Source: Anomaloglossus baeobatrachus (Eukaryota; Chordata; Amphibia; Anura; Aromobatidae). Taken from it: a stretch of 64,000 nt of DNA. Position 1 is the first letter of the stretch. The number at the start of each line of letters is the position of its first letter. Location of the stretch: NCBI RefSeq assembly GCF_048569485.1, contig NC_134353.1, positions 702,448,958-702,512,957 on the forward strand, written 5' to 3'. Below the pieces are notes generated by a model. The model searched no databases, was not told the origin of the DNA, and was given only the letters and a program-made list of their open reading frames with translations. A program made the translations under genes and the position numbers. Shown here in pieces: positions 19,395 to 30,125 of the stretch.

Positions 19395-19909
19395 TTAAAG
19401 GGAAACTATCACAAGAACAACCCCTATTGTTTAAATCAGGTTTTTGTGTTCTATATAGTTTGGCTATTCTATTCCCCCCCAATCTGACAATTTTATATTA
19501 AATATCTTTACGCATTAAAACGTCCCAGTGGCCAGAGTTATTCCATCTTCCGGTTTTAGGAAACAACACATGTACATTAACCTCAGTGAACTGACTCTAG
19601 CCCTATTATTATGCAGGGGTGATTTGTGACGAGAGTGGGAATAGGGTCAGCTGTGACATCTCCTATAGTGAATGTTGGATCCTGTGTATAGAGCTGTTTC
19701 CTGTCATTGTAATCCTGTATCTGCTGATATGGAGCCTGATGAAATCGTTTCATGTAATGACCGAAAGTATGGGAATGAAAATACCTTCGTGGCGATTTAC
19801 AAGAATAATACTTTTGTGTTTTCCTAAAGATTGTGATATAAAAGAAATCCGTGTAACACAAAAGCCTTATTTATCAATAGGTTATTTTCTAATGAAGGCT
19901 TCCCTTTAG
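19395..19909. mobile_element. Palindromic TTAA MITE
   Basis: Left end TTAAAGGGAAACTATCAC; right end GAAGGCTTCCCTTTAG, with the TTAA worn on the right. Internal blocks pair in complement (CCTATTGTTTAAATCAGG with the region 19866-19886, and TTTTGTGTT with AACACAAAA). Open frames inside it are short and come from the palindrome. T2/Kolobok-like by its termini. Confidence 0.6.
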
Positions 19910-20461
19910 CTTGGGAGATGGCTACTGGTGCGGGTAGGAGGCTACTGGCAGCATATTGGTTCTCTTTGCTCCTTTTACTATTCGGATACTTTTTATAGAT
20001 CACAAAAATATCACGTGATCTAAAGAAAATTTTATATTATGTTGAAAAATTGTTTGACAGCATTGAACAAATTCTCCAGCTCACAACAGTCATATACTGG
20101 TTGACTGGTGCCAGGTCACCACATTTAGGTGACGTATCACACACAATGCAGCCAGGTTAGCCATTATGTGACCGTGATATAAGTGCGTGTGATGCAGAAA
20201 GGCTACAAGGGCAGTGTTGTGAATGTCACGTGCAATGTTGTGTTTTTCTGTGCTGTATCTTCATGTGATATTTTACATATTTTAAAATGCGTCTCAAATT
20301 TTACATCAGAATATTGTATTGCTCCTTTGCTAGTGTTTTGTCACTCCTTTTTAACCTGTCACATAATTAACTCCTTTCCTTACAAGCCTTGGTTGGCGTT
20401 GCACCTCTCCTTGCATTAATATCTGTTTTGCTCTCTCTCCTTTCCTTTACTGCTGCTGCAG

Positions 20462-20563
20462 AATGACTCAAATAAGAAACACATTACCCGGAGTAACAGG
20501 CCTACTGTCAATCTGGTGGATGCACGCGACACTAAACCGCAGCCTGTTGACTCCTGGGTCTAA
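20462..20563 (+). CDS. ARVCF: ARVCF last coding exon with PDZ-binding tail
   Basis: Acceptor after CTGCTGCTGCAG, then 33 codons and TAA. The peptide ends RPTVNLVDARDTKPQPVDSWV. The final DSWV is the class PDZ-binding motif shared by ARVCF, delta-catenin and PKP4; the KPQPVDSWV context is that of ARVCF. This tail recruits PDZ proteins such as ZO-1 and Erbin in the known family members. All seven visible exons join in one frame of 264 codons. A possible splice donor (ATG/GTAGGT) lies only 13 nt after the stop, so the 3'UTR may be split. Confidence 0.96.
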   Translation, partial: NDSNKKHITRSNRPTVNLVDARDTKPQPVDSWV

Positions 20564-20963
20564 TTTTGCATGCATGGTAGGTCTGTCTGTCTTTGTGGGA
20601 ACTTTGTTGTGTAACTTTTCACCACTCAAGGTATCATTTCTTTACAAATTTACTAAGTCTAAAGAAGATTTTAATTCTCACTGATGCATGGTCTGTTGGT
20701 TTCTGAAAGCTTTGAAATGTGCGCCTACTTTCTGTCCGGTCTCCCTTTTCATCTAACCTGCTTAGTTTACTTTCTTTGCTCACAAAAAAAGTGTGATCAG
20801 CATGTACTACAACTATCATCCTCAACTTCTACTTCTGTGTCATTAAATTTGCAATTAAATAGAGTTGAGCTGCAGTTCCAAACTCCGCGAGTGGCCCTGT
20901 TTTGTTGAAAAAAAAATCTTTTTTTTTTTTTTTTTTTTTTTTTACATGTCTGATTAGAACCAC
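20564..20963. other. ARVCF 3' flank or first UTR segment
   Basis: About 400 bp after the ARVCF stop with a potential donor at 20577 and a long T-run (20920-20943). It is either 3'UTR or intron, depending on whether that donor is used. Confidence 0.45.
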
Positions 20964-22128
20964 TTAAAGGGTTTTCCCCACAAATAAAATAGATTTTAAT
21001 CAATAGATCTTGGAATAAAAATGTAAACAAATGTTCCTATTCTGAGATATATAAATATGTCCCTACTATTTAATGGACATGTCTGAGTGTGCAGGGACAG
21101 GGTCTGATCATACCACAGCTCCTGGGCAGGGGAGGAGGTTAAAAACTATAAAGACAGGACATCATGGGATCGCAGCTGATTATTTCTTTATTTATTTTTT
21201 TTCTGTGACGTAAAACATTCGCCTGATGGTTTGTAAAAATTATTTACTTCACAGAACCCAACAGCTGCGATCCCTTGTTGTCCTGTCTGTATATTTTCCC
21301 TTGCATCCTTCCTGGCCCAGGAGCTGTGGTATGATCAGACCAAGTTCCTGTACTGTCAGACACAGCCATTACACAATACATAGCAGGGGCACATATACAA
21401 GATCATCTCAACACAGGAACATTTTTTAGAGAGAACTTGTCACCAGTTTTTTTTGCTCTATAAGCTGCGGCCACCATCACTGGGCTCTTGTATACAGCAT
21501 TCTAACATGCTTTATATAAGCCGAGGCTGCTGGCTATAACATAAAAAACACTTTAGAATACTCACCTAGGAGGTCGCTCCGGTGCAGAACGATCAGATGG
21601 GTGGTGCCATTCTCCGGGACCGGCTCCTCCCCTTTCGGCCATCTTGGTCTTCCTTATTCTGAATCCGCGGTGCATGACGCGTCTACGTCAAACACACACG
21701 CCAGCATTGATGTCCTGTGCAGGCACACTACAATACAGGGCAGATCAAAATGCGCCTGCGCAGAACCTCAATTCCGGCGCGTGTGTGTCGTAGACTCGTC
21801 ATGCACCGCAGCTTCAGAATAAGGAAGACCTAGATGGCCGAAAGGGGAGGCACTGGTCCCGGAGAACGGCACTACCCCATCCGACTGTTGGATGCTGGAG
21901 CGACCTTCTAGGTGAGTATTATAAAGTATTTTTTATGTTCTATCCAGCAGCCTGGGCTCTTATGTACAGCATGTTAGAATGCTGTATATAAGAGCCCAGT
22001 GATGGTGGCCGCAGCTTATAGGGCAAAAAACTGGTGACCAGTTCCCTTTAACACATCCTATTGTAAGAATTATTATTATTTCAAGATCTATTGATTAAAA
22101 TCAACTTTGATCAAGATGGGAGACTTAA
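20964..22128. mobile_element. Palindromic TTAA MITE (family P, copy 1), split by a nested MITE
   Basis: Left arm TTAAAGGGTTTTCCCC at 20964 and TTTTAATCAATAGATCTTGG at 20994 pair with CAAGATCTATTGATTAAAA at 22082; the right end is a worn TTAA at 22125. A second copy at 52453-53607 shares GGTCTGATCATACCACA and the central CAGCTGAT.C palindrome. A T2-type MITE (21426-22051) sits inside its right arm. Confidence 0.65.
21426..22051. mobile_element. T2/Kolobok-like palindromic MITE, nested
   Basis: Nearly full-length palindrome of about 625 bp. Left end GAGAACTTGTCACCAG, right end CTGGTGACCAGTTCCCTTTAA. Arms pair over TATAAGCTGCGGCCACCAT, AGCATTCTAACATGCT and the G+C-rich centre (GTCCTGTGCAGGCACA). 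The left half of another copy is at 40723-41028. Inserted within the MITE at 20964-22128. Confidence 0.8.
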
Positions 22129-22274
22129 AGGAGGTTTTTCCTCGAACAAAGCGCATAAGTAAAGTGAAAACAAACTATCATTTCCTTCTGGTAAGCTTGC
22201 ATGACTACTTATAAAGGGTGTTGATAATAACGATAATTTAAAAGTAATATAGAAATATCCTTTGAAGGTAAAGA

Positions 22275-23578
22275 TTAAAGAGAACCTGTCAGGTGCAATA
22301 TGCACCCAGAAACACGAGCAGTTCTGGGTGCATATTGCTAATCTCTGCCTTACCGTCCCTGTATACACTAGCATAGATAATGAGATGTTTAGAAAAAGTA
22401 GTTCTAAAGATCCTTCATAATATACTAATGAGGGCAGGGAGTAGTCTCAAAGGCATTGTTTCCCCCGACTAGTCCTCCCTCTTAGCATGTTAGCACGCCC
22501 CTGTGGGCCTCCTAACATTCTATTCAATGGCCATTGCCAAACATCATTGGCGGTGATGCACGTACTTGTGTCAGATGTTGCCACCTCAGACGCTGGGTTT
22601 AGGCTCCGTGCGCATGATCAAAAGTCACTGTACTTCCGGTCATGTGCACTATGAAGCCAGGTGTACGCGTCCCGGCTTCAAAGAGGTCTAGTGCGCATGA
22701 CCAGAAGTGCCGGGGACTTCTGATCATGCGCACTGAGCCTAAACCCGGTGTCTAACGCAGTGACAGCGGACACAAGAACGCGTGTCACTGCAGATGAGGC
22801 TGGGAAATGGGCATTGAATAGCATGTTAGCACACCCCTGTGGGCGTGCTATTATGCTAAGAGGCCAGTAGGTGATGTAGGAGAACACAATACACAGGTAG
22901 AAAACAGATTCAGCAAAGATGAGGCCCAAACTATCTAAATAGGAAAGGACAGAAAAGAGCACTGTCTGCAGACGTGCAATACCCTAGAAAAAGAACCAAC
23001 ACACCTGATATGGAAAAATACTGAGCCCACACGGACTCTCCCCCGCTATCTCAATACTTTGGTGTCACTGGGATCCAAACAAAACACTAATATAGTGGAA
23101 GGACTGAAATTAGTACCAAGCATGACATGGCAAAATACATAGAATATGGAGCAAGGTACATAGACATTCCCAGCAGGGAATGAATCCAACTCCACCCAGA
23201 ACTCCACACAGGCAAAATAGGAATAAGCCTTAGTACTTAAACAGAAAAACAACCAGAGTGTGAAATACCACCAGCAGAGGTACTAGGACCAAACTTATCT
23301 GAATGGAGATCTGGTAGACTCAGAAGGAAGGGCTGGCTTCAGAATGTCCATAGCACACAGGAAACAACATTGAGCACCGGCCAGGAACAAGAGAACGCTA
23401 CTCAGTTATATAGGCCCAGTCAGAAGAACCTGATTGCCAATCATCCCCATCTGTCTGGTTTCTATTCAGCAAGCAAACTTCACTACCAGCACTGACCACA
23501 AGAGGGAGCCCCAAACTGGAACCTAGTCCAAATGTATTCACAACAGTTCTGGGTGCATATGGAAGGTTCACTTTTTAA
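22275..23578. mobile_element. TTAA palindromic MITE interrupted by an LTR-like segment
   Basis: Left end TTAAAGAGAACCTGTCAGG at 22275, then GTGCAATATGCACCCAGAA; right end CAGTTCTGGGTGCATAT and CTTTTTAA at 23575. The complete relative at 62700-63369 shows what the undisturbed family looks like. Between 22875 and 23542 lies foreign sequence, and part of the right arm is missing. Confidence 0.7.
22875..23542 (-). mobile_element. Possible solo LTR of a retrotransposon
   Basis: 668 bp foreign to the surrounding MITE. Read on the - strand it starts TGTGAATACATTTGG, carries a TATATAA box about 120 bp in (23417-23423), and ends CTCCTACA, giving the TG...CA borders of an LTR. No target duplication was seen and no internal coding region is attached, so the call is tentative. 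A fossil of moderate age. Confidence 0.35.
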
Positions 23579-23616
23579 CTCCATCTTTCAATTTAGTGGA
23601 TAGTGATAAATTTTGA

Positions 23617-23747
23617 TTAGCGATGAGCGAACTGTTCGGTAAGTGTAACGAGCATTTTGATGTCTGTACTTTGTTTACCGAATGTAATGGAAGTCAATGG
23701 CGAACGCAAACATCTTTCCGAGCACCAGACAGTTCACTCATCACTAA
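23617..23747. mobile_element. Small MITE with TTAGCGATGAGCGAAC ends
   Basis: 131 bp. The ends TTAGCGATGAG and CTCATCACTAA are near-complements, with GAACTGTTCG and CAGTTCACTC following inward. Similar starts (TAGTGATGGGC) occur at 40566 and 41414. Non-coding. Confidence 0.55.
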
Positions 23748-24019
23748 TGCCCATGCTTGAATACCCCTTTACGTAGAGGTTTACACAAGGTCATATTTCT
23801 ATATGTAGTTACGAGAGCGTTCTTTGCCAAGTTCCAAATGGAATTAATTTAATCTAACCACACTGAAATATTATATAGAGTCTGAATTATTTGTTATTGC
23901 TATGAATTGTATTTCTCTTGTTTTTTTTTTTGGGGGGGGGCTTTAAAATTTCAATTTGACGTCACCACTTCCTATTGATAATTCTTTCTTCAATGCACTG
24001 CTTTTTTTTTCTATTTCAG

Positions 24020-25300
24020 GGATAATCTTCTTGCGGTGATTCTTTTTGAGAAGATATTTTTAGGTTTAATTTTTTTTTTTTTTTTCCCCAAACCAAGAAT
24101 CACTCATTTTTAATATACATTGGAGGTATCATTGCCCACCACTGCCATAATGTTTTCACAGGAGGACCATTTTGGTAAGAGACTGGATGAAAACTGCCAT
24201 CTGCTGTGACTGAGAACCAAACTATGTGATCATCGCCAAAAACCACTGTTGCTTAATTTTACTTCAGAACTGAATCTTTTTTAGTACATATGTATAGTAT
24301 ATATTCATAAAGTAACATTCCCTTTTGAGGCTTCCTGCACTTTGCGCCATTTGAAGAAGAATCACCTTTCTGATGAAAAGTTGGGATGGTGCAGCTTGTA
24401 GGACTACAAGACTGTAAGAAGGGAATTGTTTTTATTGGACGCATTTCCTGCACGAAAAGAAAAAAAAGCCACAAAACTTTTGAGGCATTGACTTAAATTG
24501 AGCACTTTTTCCATTTTTTGGGTTTGTTGCCTCAGCTTGAACTGTGGAAAGAAGTTTTGTGGTCTGAGGTGCATATAATTTAATTTCTTGCTATTAAATG
24601 ATGGGAATATCCTAAGGATTGTGGTTTTCACCAAGGTGGAGTAAGATGTAAGTTGCTGCATGGAATGAGAAAGTGGAGGAAAACAAACAAAAAGTTAGAT
24701 AGCCTCTGTACTGTAGACCCTGATGGTTTTGTCCTTTTTAGAAAGTATCTGAATGTGATGTAAGGTTTTACATGCCGGCATTAGAGCTCCCTCCCCAGGT
24801 CATCTCTGCGTTCTGACTCCGGTCAAATATTCAACCTTAGCAAGACTTTACTTAAGACGTGCATGTCATTAACTGGAATGCAGTGTGAGCTCATAGATAT
24901 ACTTACATTGTTTTATACATGAATCAAGTGGGTTGTACATTACCAAATTCCATGTGTGTGTCTATATAGAACATATAGATGATGTATGTATATCATCTAT
25001 ATATCTCCTATGGACTCACACACATAAGGTTTAGCCGGAGCCTGCAGCTACAGTCCATTTCTCTCTGGTTGCAGCCTGTGCAGAATATTCTGCCGTATAG
25101 TGATTTTGCCTTTTTATCTTGTGCTTTCTCTCTTCATTCACTCGTCAACAAGATTTTGCGGACCGATCATCCACGAACTTTCTGGAAGTTTTTACCTTTT
25201 CTCATCTTGCAGTCGCCTCAACTGTTTTCCGACCTTTTACCATGGACGCATTGCTGCAATTCTAATCCTTTGAATTAAAATAAGGAATTATGTTTACTGT
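24020..25300 (+). other. ARVCF: Candidate ARVCF 3'UTR exon
   Basis: A long pyrimidine tract ending TTTCTATTTCAG makes a strong acceptor at 24018-24019, followed by repeat-poor, non-coding sequence. Together with the donor 13 nt past the ARVCF stop this suggests a separate 3'UTR exon. An ATTAAA/AATAAG cluster near 25273 could mark an end. This is inference from splice-site shape and position only. Confidence 0.35.
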
Positions 25301-26660
25301 TGCATTTTAATATATTTTCAGTAGGTGCTCAAAAAGAAAATCAGTAACAGAGGGTGAGGTGTGCATTCTTTTCTTGTGTTTGCAGGGATGGGACTGGGTT
25401 TTTCTTACATTAATGTAATATTTCATGCTGTACTAAACTTAATGTGCGTAGATGTTTTCTTGGATGTAAAAAAACAAACAAAACAGTCAAGATCATCTTA
25501 CTGGTTGCCATCTGTTAGCGTGAGTTGTATGGGGTCAACCTGCACCCTTGTAATCCTTAAATTTATTGCATTTCTGGACAAAATCCAATCAATTTCTCTA
25601 CTTTTGATGCAGACAATCTGTACCATAATGCATTATGAATCTTGGCTTAATCCACTACCTACTTCAGGATGGTTGTCTTGTATACAAGGCTGCAGGTATC
25701 CCCCAGCCCTTAGATATGGTGTGCTGTCCAGAGACGCAGGTATCCTACTCTAAAATTCCACATTTACAGACTTCATATACACAGTCATATAATAGTGGCA
25801 CTTTTACGTTTTTGTAGCCTCCATTTATTCTCTTAGGATATATTAATATGCTTTCAAGCGAACTTTGAAACTATATCCGAGACATACATTTTGAGATTGT
25901 AACTATATCTTAAAAAAGAAATGAATCTGCGTTTTAACATGTGTACGATAAAGCATTTTCTAAATGACTGTTAATATCTTTAGCATTATTCCTGTGATCA
26001 GTGGAATTTGCGCTGCCTTTGCCTTGCAGGGCAGTTTTCATATGTGATTGTTGTATGAGAAGCTCTCAATTTGGTATGTTCACATTTGAATAATTTCAGC
26101 CCATTGATCCAACCATTGGGTGAGATAACAGATCAGATCATCTGCATTTGGTTTGATACATCTTTGAATTTCCTTCAATAACCTGGTCAGAGGGAATAAT
26201 ACAGAACACTTCTTTGAGATCCTATATAATAACTGTGAATTGTCATGAAGAATCATGTGATCGGTTTTCCATAAGAAATTGTCAATTGTAAAAAAAAAAA
26301 AAAATATAGCAAACCATAACTCATTCACATCAAAGTTTGGTTTTAAGTAAACAGCTTTGTAGGGACAAGCCAGTGTACATTTTTTCCTTTTTATTGAAGT
26401 GCTCTATGGCGATAGTAGCCTAGCTCTTTATACTCTGCAAATAATATGAGCAGAGATTATCACCATATTTCTGTGGCGGAGGTAATTTGTTATATGTGCC
26501 ATTCTCCCGTGTTCTCAGACTCTGACATACAGAATGTGAGCCTAGTTCTCAATCCGAGAAATATGTGGACTGCAAGAGACCTCTGGAAATACAAAACTCT
26601 TGAATGCTGGAGAAGGTAATGCGTAAGATAAGGTTTTCAGTAATAGATACAAGGCTTTAA
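25301..26660. other. Non-coding, repeat-poor stretch
   Basis: No transposon ends and no exon-like frame found. It may belong to a long ARVCF 3'UTR or to the intergenic space. Confidence 0.45.
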
Positions 26661-27551
26661 GGTACCGTCACACTAAGCAACATCGCTAGCAACATTGCTG
26701 CTGAGGCACAACTTGCTAGCGATGTTGCTGTGTGTGACATCCAGCAACAACCTGGCCCCTGCTGTGAAGTCGTTGGTTGTTGCTGAATGTCCTGGACCAT
26801 TTTTTAGTTGTTGCTCTCCCGCTGTGAAGCACACATTGCTGTGTGTGACAGCGACAGAGCAACAACTAAATGTGCAGTGAGCATGGAGCCGGATTCTGCG
26901 GACGCTGGTAACCAATGTAAATATCTGGTAACCAAGAAGCCCTTTCCTTGGTTACCCTATATTTACCTTCGTTACCAGCGTCCGTCGCTCTCAGCTGTCA
27001 GTGCCGGCTCCCTGCTCCCTGCACACGTAGCTGGAGTACACATCGGGTAATTAACCCGAGTTGTACTGTGGCTAGGAGTGCAGGGAACAGGGAGCCGGCA
27101 CGGACAGCTGAGAGCGGCGGACGCTGGTAACGAAGGTAAATATAGGGTAACCAAGGAAAGGGCTTCTTGGTTACCTGATGTTTACCATGGTTACCAGCGT
27201 CCGCAGAAGCCGGCTCCCTGCTGCCTGCACACGTAGCAGAGTACACATCGGGTAATTAACCCGATGTGTACTGTGGCTAGGTGTGCAGGGAGCCAGCGCT
27301 AAGCGGTGTGCGCTGATAGCCAAGGTAAATATCGGGTTGTTTACCCGATATTTACCTTAGGTACCAAGCGCAGCATGCTTCCACGTGTAGCGATGCTCCA
27401 GCGATCCCTGCCAGGTCAGGTTGCTGGTGGGATGGCAGGAGCGTCGCTTAGTGTGACATCTCACCAGCGACCTCCTAGGGATCGCTGGTAAGTTGCTATC
27501 ACGTTGTATCGTTGTTTGGATCGCTGGTAAGTTGTTTAGTGTGACTAGGCC
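26661..27551. mobile_element. MITE with GTCACACTAAGCAAC ends
   Basis: About 890 bp. Left end GTACCGTCACACTAAGCAAC; right end GTTGTTTAGTGTGACTAGGC (complement). Flanks TTTAA and CTTTA leave the target duplication uncertain (TTA or TTTA). The G+C-rich interior holds opposed copies of a GGTAAATATCGGGTAACC-type module (26905, 26957, 27125, 27168, 27318) and repeated GGAGCCGGC/GCCGGCTCC blocks, so it folds into several long hairpins. The same module appears in the element at 16530-17304. Confidence 0.75.
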
Positions 27552-28260
27552 TTTAGTCTTTCAATTGTGGTTATAAACTGGAGAAAACCAGCCCTCTTCA
27601 ATTCTAGATTTCCAGTATCTAAAGTGGACTATTATTAAGATTAAGACTGATCTCTTACGATTCAGACAGATTCTTATACTCTTTCAACAGAGAAGAAAGG
27701 TTTGGCCATAGTAGTGTCTTTGTATCATGTGAAGTAGAGTCAAACTGTTGTCCAAGATATTTTTTTTTAAGTGGCTAAATAGGAAGTGACGCATTAGAAG
27801 TCAAAACATGTTGTACACACCCGATAAGGCCTCTGCCACTTCAGTGGTCTTACCACTCACTTAGCTGTCCTGTAGTGAGGATGTCTCCAATACCCTCAGG
27901 TAATCTTTATAATTAATAACGGTCCTCAAAAGCCAACCATGCTGCCATCACCGATGCCACTTGTGTTTGAGCAACACCTTCAAGATTTCCTACAGCTATA
28001 ATGTTCATACCATTTGATAAACTGCATGAATGATCCTACAAGAATTATACGCACATCGTTTCCCATCGCAATAGGTACTTTATTTTCTAATTAAAAAAAA
28101 AAGTTTTGTTATATGACACAATAATTGATATACATAGAGTTAATGGTATTTTTTTCGGAACTCTAGATCTTGGTTAATTTAAATCAGAATTTCAGAATTG
28201 GTTGTAATAAAACTTTTGAACATGCCTGCCACTTGAAAATCAAACCAAATTTTAACTGAC
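27552..28260. other. Intergenic sequence, no gene seen
   Basis: A+T-rich, without recognised repeats or coding signal. Confidence 0.45.
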
Positions 28261-28794
28261 CGAAGTACTTTTATTTGATGGCCTTTCCCATGGTTAGGCT
28301 ATCAATATCGGATTGGTGTGAGCAGGGGGTGGACACAGAGCAAAGGGTTTCTGTGCAAGAATTATGTATGGGTCCCTCCCTCTTTCTTAATGGCGCCTTC
28401 AATTTTATTTCTTTATTTTTTTTGTGCTCATAGACTTGCGCTAGCAAAAAGATAATACAGTAATGGTTACTCATTGTCATCTGGTCTAGTGATGTCTCTC
28501 TGCTACTGCTTATTCTATGTTTACAAGTTGCAATTATAATGTCACACGTGACCACTTTAGCTAATCACAGGTCTCAGAAACTACCTTGGCATGAAGGCTG
28601 AGCTCTGATTAGCTCCAGCAGTCATGTGACATCATGGCTGCAGCCTGAAAACAAAGACCAGAGCAGTAGCAAAGAATTGCTGAACCCGAGGAGGATAACT
28701 AACCATGATTTATTGTGTTTTCCTAGCACAAGCTTAAGGGTATTAAAATAATTAAAACATAAAATCCCTTTTTAAGTGCCGTTATTTAATACAA
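28261..28794. repeat. Worn dispersed repeat
   Basis: TTTGATGGCCTTTCCCATGG and GGCTATCAATATCGGATTGG at 28275-28320 resemble a MITE core I recall as frequent in anurans. The ends are not clear. Low confidence. Confidence 0.35.
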
Positions 28795-29110
28795 TAACAT
28801 GTTGAACACACATCAGAAAATCACAATGCACACGTCATACAAATACACAGCACACTGTACACGTCAGATCAGTACAGCGCACACATCAGACACGTCATAC
28901 GTGTACACAGCACACACATTCAAAACGTCACACAAAAACAGTGCACACTTTCTACACGCCACACCAGCATAGCCCAAACATGAGCTGTCACAAGCACAGT
29001 ACAAACGTCACACGTGAAGTGCACATGTTATAAACCTCACACAAGTACACCACACATCTCAGAAGTGCAGAACACACAATAACCACATGCATCAGACAAG
29101 CCGAAACAGG
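28795..29110. repeat. Degenerate CA-rich tandem repeat
   Basis: Irregular units of about 30-40 bp built on CACACGTCA...GTACAGCACACA. Units include ACACATCAGACACGTCATAC and GTACACAGCACACACATT. Heavily diverged. Confidence 0.6.
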
Positions 29111-29480
29111 CACTGCCTGTGCAACATTACTTCACAAAAGACATTAAAAACAAGTCAGTCACACATGCTAAATATACTAGCACATGCTATATATACAGGA
29201 GTCTACACACATATATAGATACAGGCACATATAGCATATATAAACAGGCACATATACTGATAGATTTTATATATTTCCACAATACACATATACACATACA
29301 TACACACACATACAGAAACATACGCAGGCATATACCATATATTACATATGCTATATATACCCACTAGCGCATACATACACACTTTGTATAGATACACACA
29401 GGCACATACATATGTATACAGGAATATACACACATACGGTATATACATTACAAGCAACATAGGTTGTATATAGAAACACA
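29111..29480. repeat. TA/CA-rich low-complexity stretch
   Basis: Mixed ATATACACA and CATATA runs (29160-29450). Long open frames on both strands here are composition effects. Confidence 0.6.
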
Positions 29481-29520
29481 TAGATCCAACAAGAATACTT
29501 ACTGCCCTGTTTTTCTTTTT

Positions 29521-30125
29521 ATAAGTTGCAGAAGACCCCCATGGAGTGTTTGTCCAATGTGTATGGCCAGAAGGATTGGGGTGGATGTGGAGCTGTACAA
29601 CCTCAATCTTCCTGCTGTCCTCTCAGCTCTGCCCTTCTCTCCTGCAGGCCTGTTTTTATACTTGGCTGCGGCCTCCATCCTCTCCTGAGCAGAGAGTTCC
29701 GGCCAAAATCTCCCCCATGCTCTGACTCCGCCAGGGACGGGTGGACTTTAGTGCAGAGCTGCAAGGGAGTTTTTCAATAGGAAGGGACTCATTTTGATTC
29801 CAGGGCCCAACTTTCCCGGTGAGCCAGTTGGACCTTGGCTGTGTGCAATATTTATTACAACTAATGACCCTCTTCTAGCTGTGAGGGTCCACCCTTCCCT
29901 CTGGGCTCCAGTGTAGCTGCATCGACTATATGTCCTTCTCTGGGTGGGCGTTCAACACCCGGCCACACCCAAACTGCCCAATCAGCTGTTACTGGCAGAA
30001 AGTTCTTGGATGCTACCGGAATACAATAGCTCAGTTAAAGGTATAGTGGCCATGTCTGGGTTCTATAGATCCATACCTTATTCAACTGATGAGGTGAATC
30101 TGCAGTATCTGGCTGCGGACATCTA
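29521..30125. other. G+C-richer segment of unknown origin
   Basis: About 600 bp with a base composition unlike its A+T-rich surroundings. No splice-bounded frame with recognisable protein. An ATTGGGC / GGGCGTTCAACACCC cluster near 29945-29985 and AATATTTATT near 29848 recall a promoter- or LTR-like segment, but no borders were found. Confidence 0.35.

Noticed and set aside
25361-25753. 130-codon + strand frame in the ARVCF 3' flank
   Set aside because: No family signature, no splice sites around it and ordinary non-coding composition. Treated as chance.
29119-29481. Open frames rich in Tyr, Ile and Thr on both strands
   Set aside because: Low-complexity TA/CA sequence that translates without stops by composition.
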